The notes below the pieces were generated by a model. That model had not been told where the DNA came from and did not search any database. It worked only from the letters and a program-made list of their open reading frames with translations. Shown one piece after another: positions 55,353 to 55,569 of a DNA stretch of 55,569 bases. Source of the DNA: Cyanobacteria bacterium SBLK. GTDB lineage: Bacteria > Cyanobacteriota > Cyanobacteriia > Cyanobacteriales > Spirulinaceae. The DNA lies in NCBI GenBank assembly GCA_017746715.1, contig JAGHZQ010000003.1, positions 1-55,569 on the forward strand, read 5' to 3'. Positions within the stretch are counted from its first letter, which is position 1. The number at the start of each line of letters is the position of its first letter. Made by a program: the position numbers and the translations under genes.

Positions 55353-55568
55353 TTATATTTTGAAGCTAACCCCCATGACCGAGCAATTCGCCCATTCCCA
55401 CGCTTCGAGAATCAAATTTTGCGCGGGCGACACGATCGCAACATCGTAAATTTCCGGTAGGGATTTGAGCGATCGCACGATCTCGGAAACCAAAAGCGAT
55501 CGCCCTAACCCGCGACGAAGTTCGGCAGTTAGGGCTTGCAAGGTTTGTTCGGCTCTAGCTTTGGCAGC
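55353..55568 (-). CDS. Partial gene, C-terminus resembling phage baseplate J/gp47-like protein
   Basis: The frame is open to the right window edge; 71 residues are visible. The sequence LTAELRRGLGRSLLVSEIV, then SLPEIYDVAIVSPAQNL and EWANCSVMGVSFKI, follows the pattern of the C-terminus of Mu gp47 / P2 J baseplate proteins (GxxLxxSxI...GxxDVxLVSPAxN...). This is pattern recall, not a search result, so it stays tentative. Its terminator and the truncated comM next to it suggest that it belongs to a phage, tailocin or contractile-injection cluster inserted in comM. Confidence 0.4.
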   Translation of the reverse strand, partial: AAKARAEQTLQALTAELRRGLGRSLLVSEIVRSLKSLPEIYDVAIVSPAQNLILEAWEWANCSVMGVSFKI

Positions 55569-55569
55569 A

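Noticed and set aside
1..55569. tRNA, rRNA, tmRNA or riboswitch genes
   Set aside because: No cloverleaf, T-loop or known riboswitch core was recognised in the gaps; absence by eye is not proof, and a covariance-model scan would settle it.

Overview
The window is chromosomal DNA from a cyanobacterium. It is full of the cyanobacterial HIP1 octamer GCGATCGC and of heptameric tandem repeats. It carries lineage markers (Ycf33/DUF751, DUF4327, DUF928, HstK-type hybrid kinases, CHAT proteases and a two-partner secretion locus). The gene set resembles a large-genome, probably filamentous cyanobacterium, but the genus cannot be fixed from the sequence alone.

Left third (1-18.4 kb). The end of a DUF4114 surface-type protein is followed by a CHAT-TPR protein and a small exported cysteine-rich protein. 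A + strand run then encodes three AAA_35-type NTPases with different partner domains: an N-terminal HTH (vMAP-like), a membrane-anchored TIR domain, and a double AAA_35 fused to a C-terminal CHASE2 sensor. A DUF928 protein follows. Convergent to this run is a - strand operon: haemagglutinin-type TpsA, ShlB/FhaC-type TpsB, and an exported TPR-CHAT protease whose start overlaps tpsB. Together these look like an envelope sensing, secretion and conflict island.

Middle (18.4-30.5 kb). This part holds a DHA2-family exporter, a LeuA-family DRE-TIM enzyme without the leucine-regulatory domain, and an exported pentapeptide protein. A four-gene oxidoreductase/crotonase operon (ADH, crotonase, LLM flavin enzyme, SDR) is divergent from a LysR regulator. 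A TPR-gene remnant, a UPF0175-PIN toxin-antitoxin pair bracketed by two copies of a ~176-bp repeat, and an Uma2 nuclease complete the stretch.

Right-centre (30.7-50 kb). Four tandem giant HstK-like kinases lie head to tail. The outer two have Ser/Thr kinase, AAA ATPase, helical repeats, GAF and histidine kinase. The inner two stop before GAF-HK and are near-identical to each other over long tracts. All four carry a different low-complexity, repeat-derived in-frame insert at the same point of the kinase C-lobe.

Right end (50-55.6 kb). This is a housekeeping segment: ycf33, rbfA overlapping a GH3 hexosaminidase, DUF4327, and a CDF cation exporter. Next comes a helically phased array of DnaA boxes beside AT-rich DNA. 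Last is a 5'-truncated comM, cut off by a terminator and the 3' end of a gene resembling phage baseplate J, which suggests an element inserted in comM.
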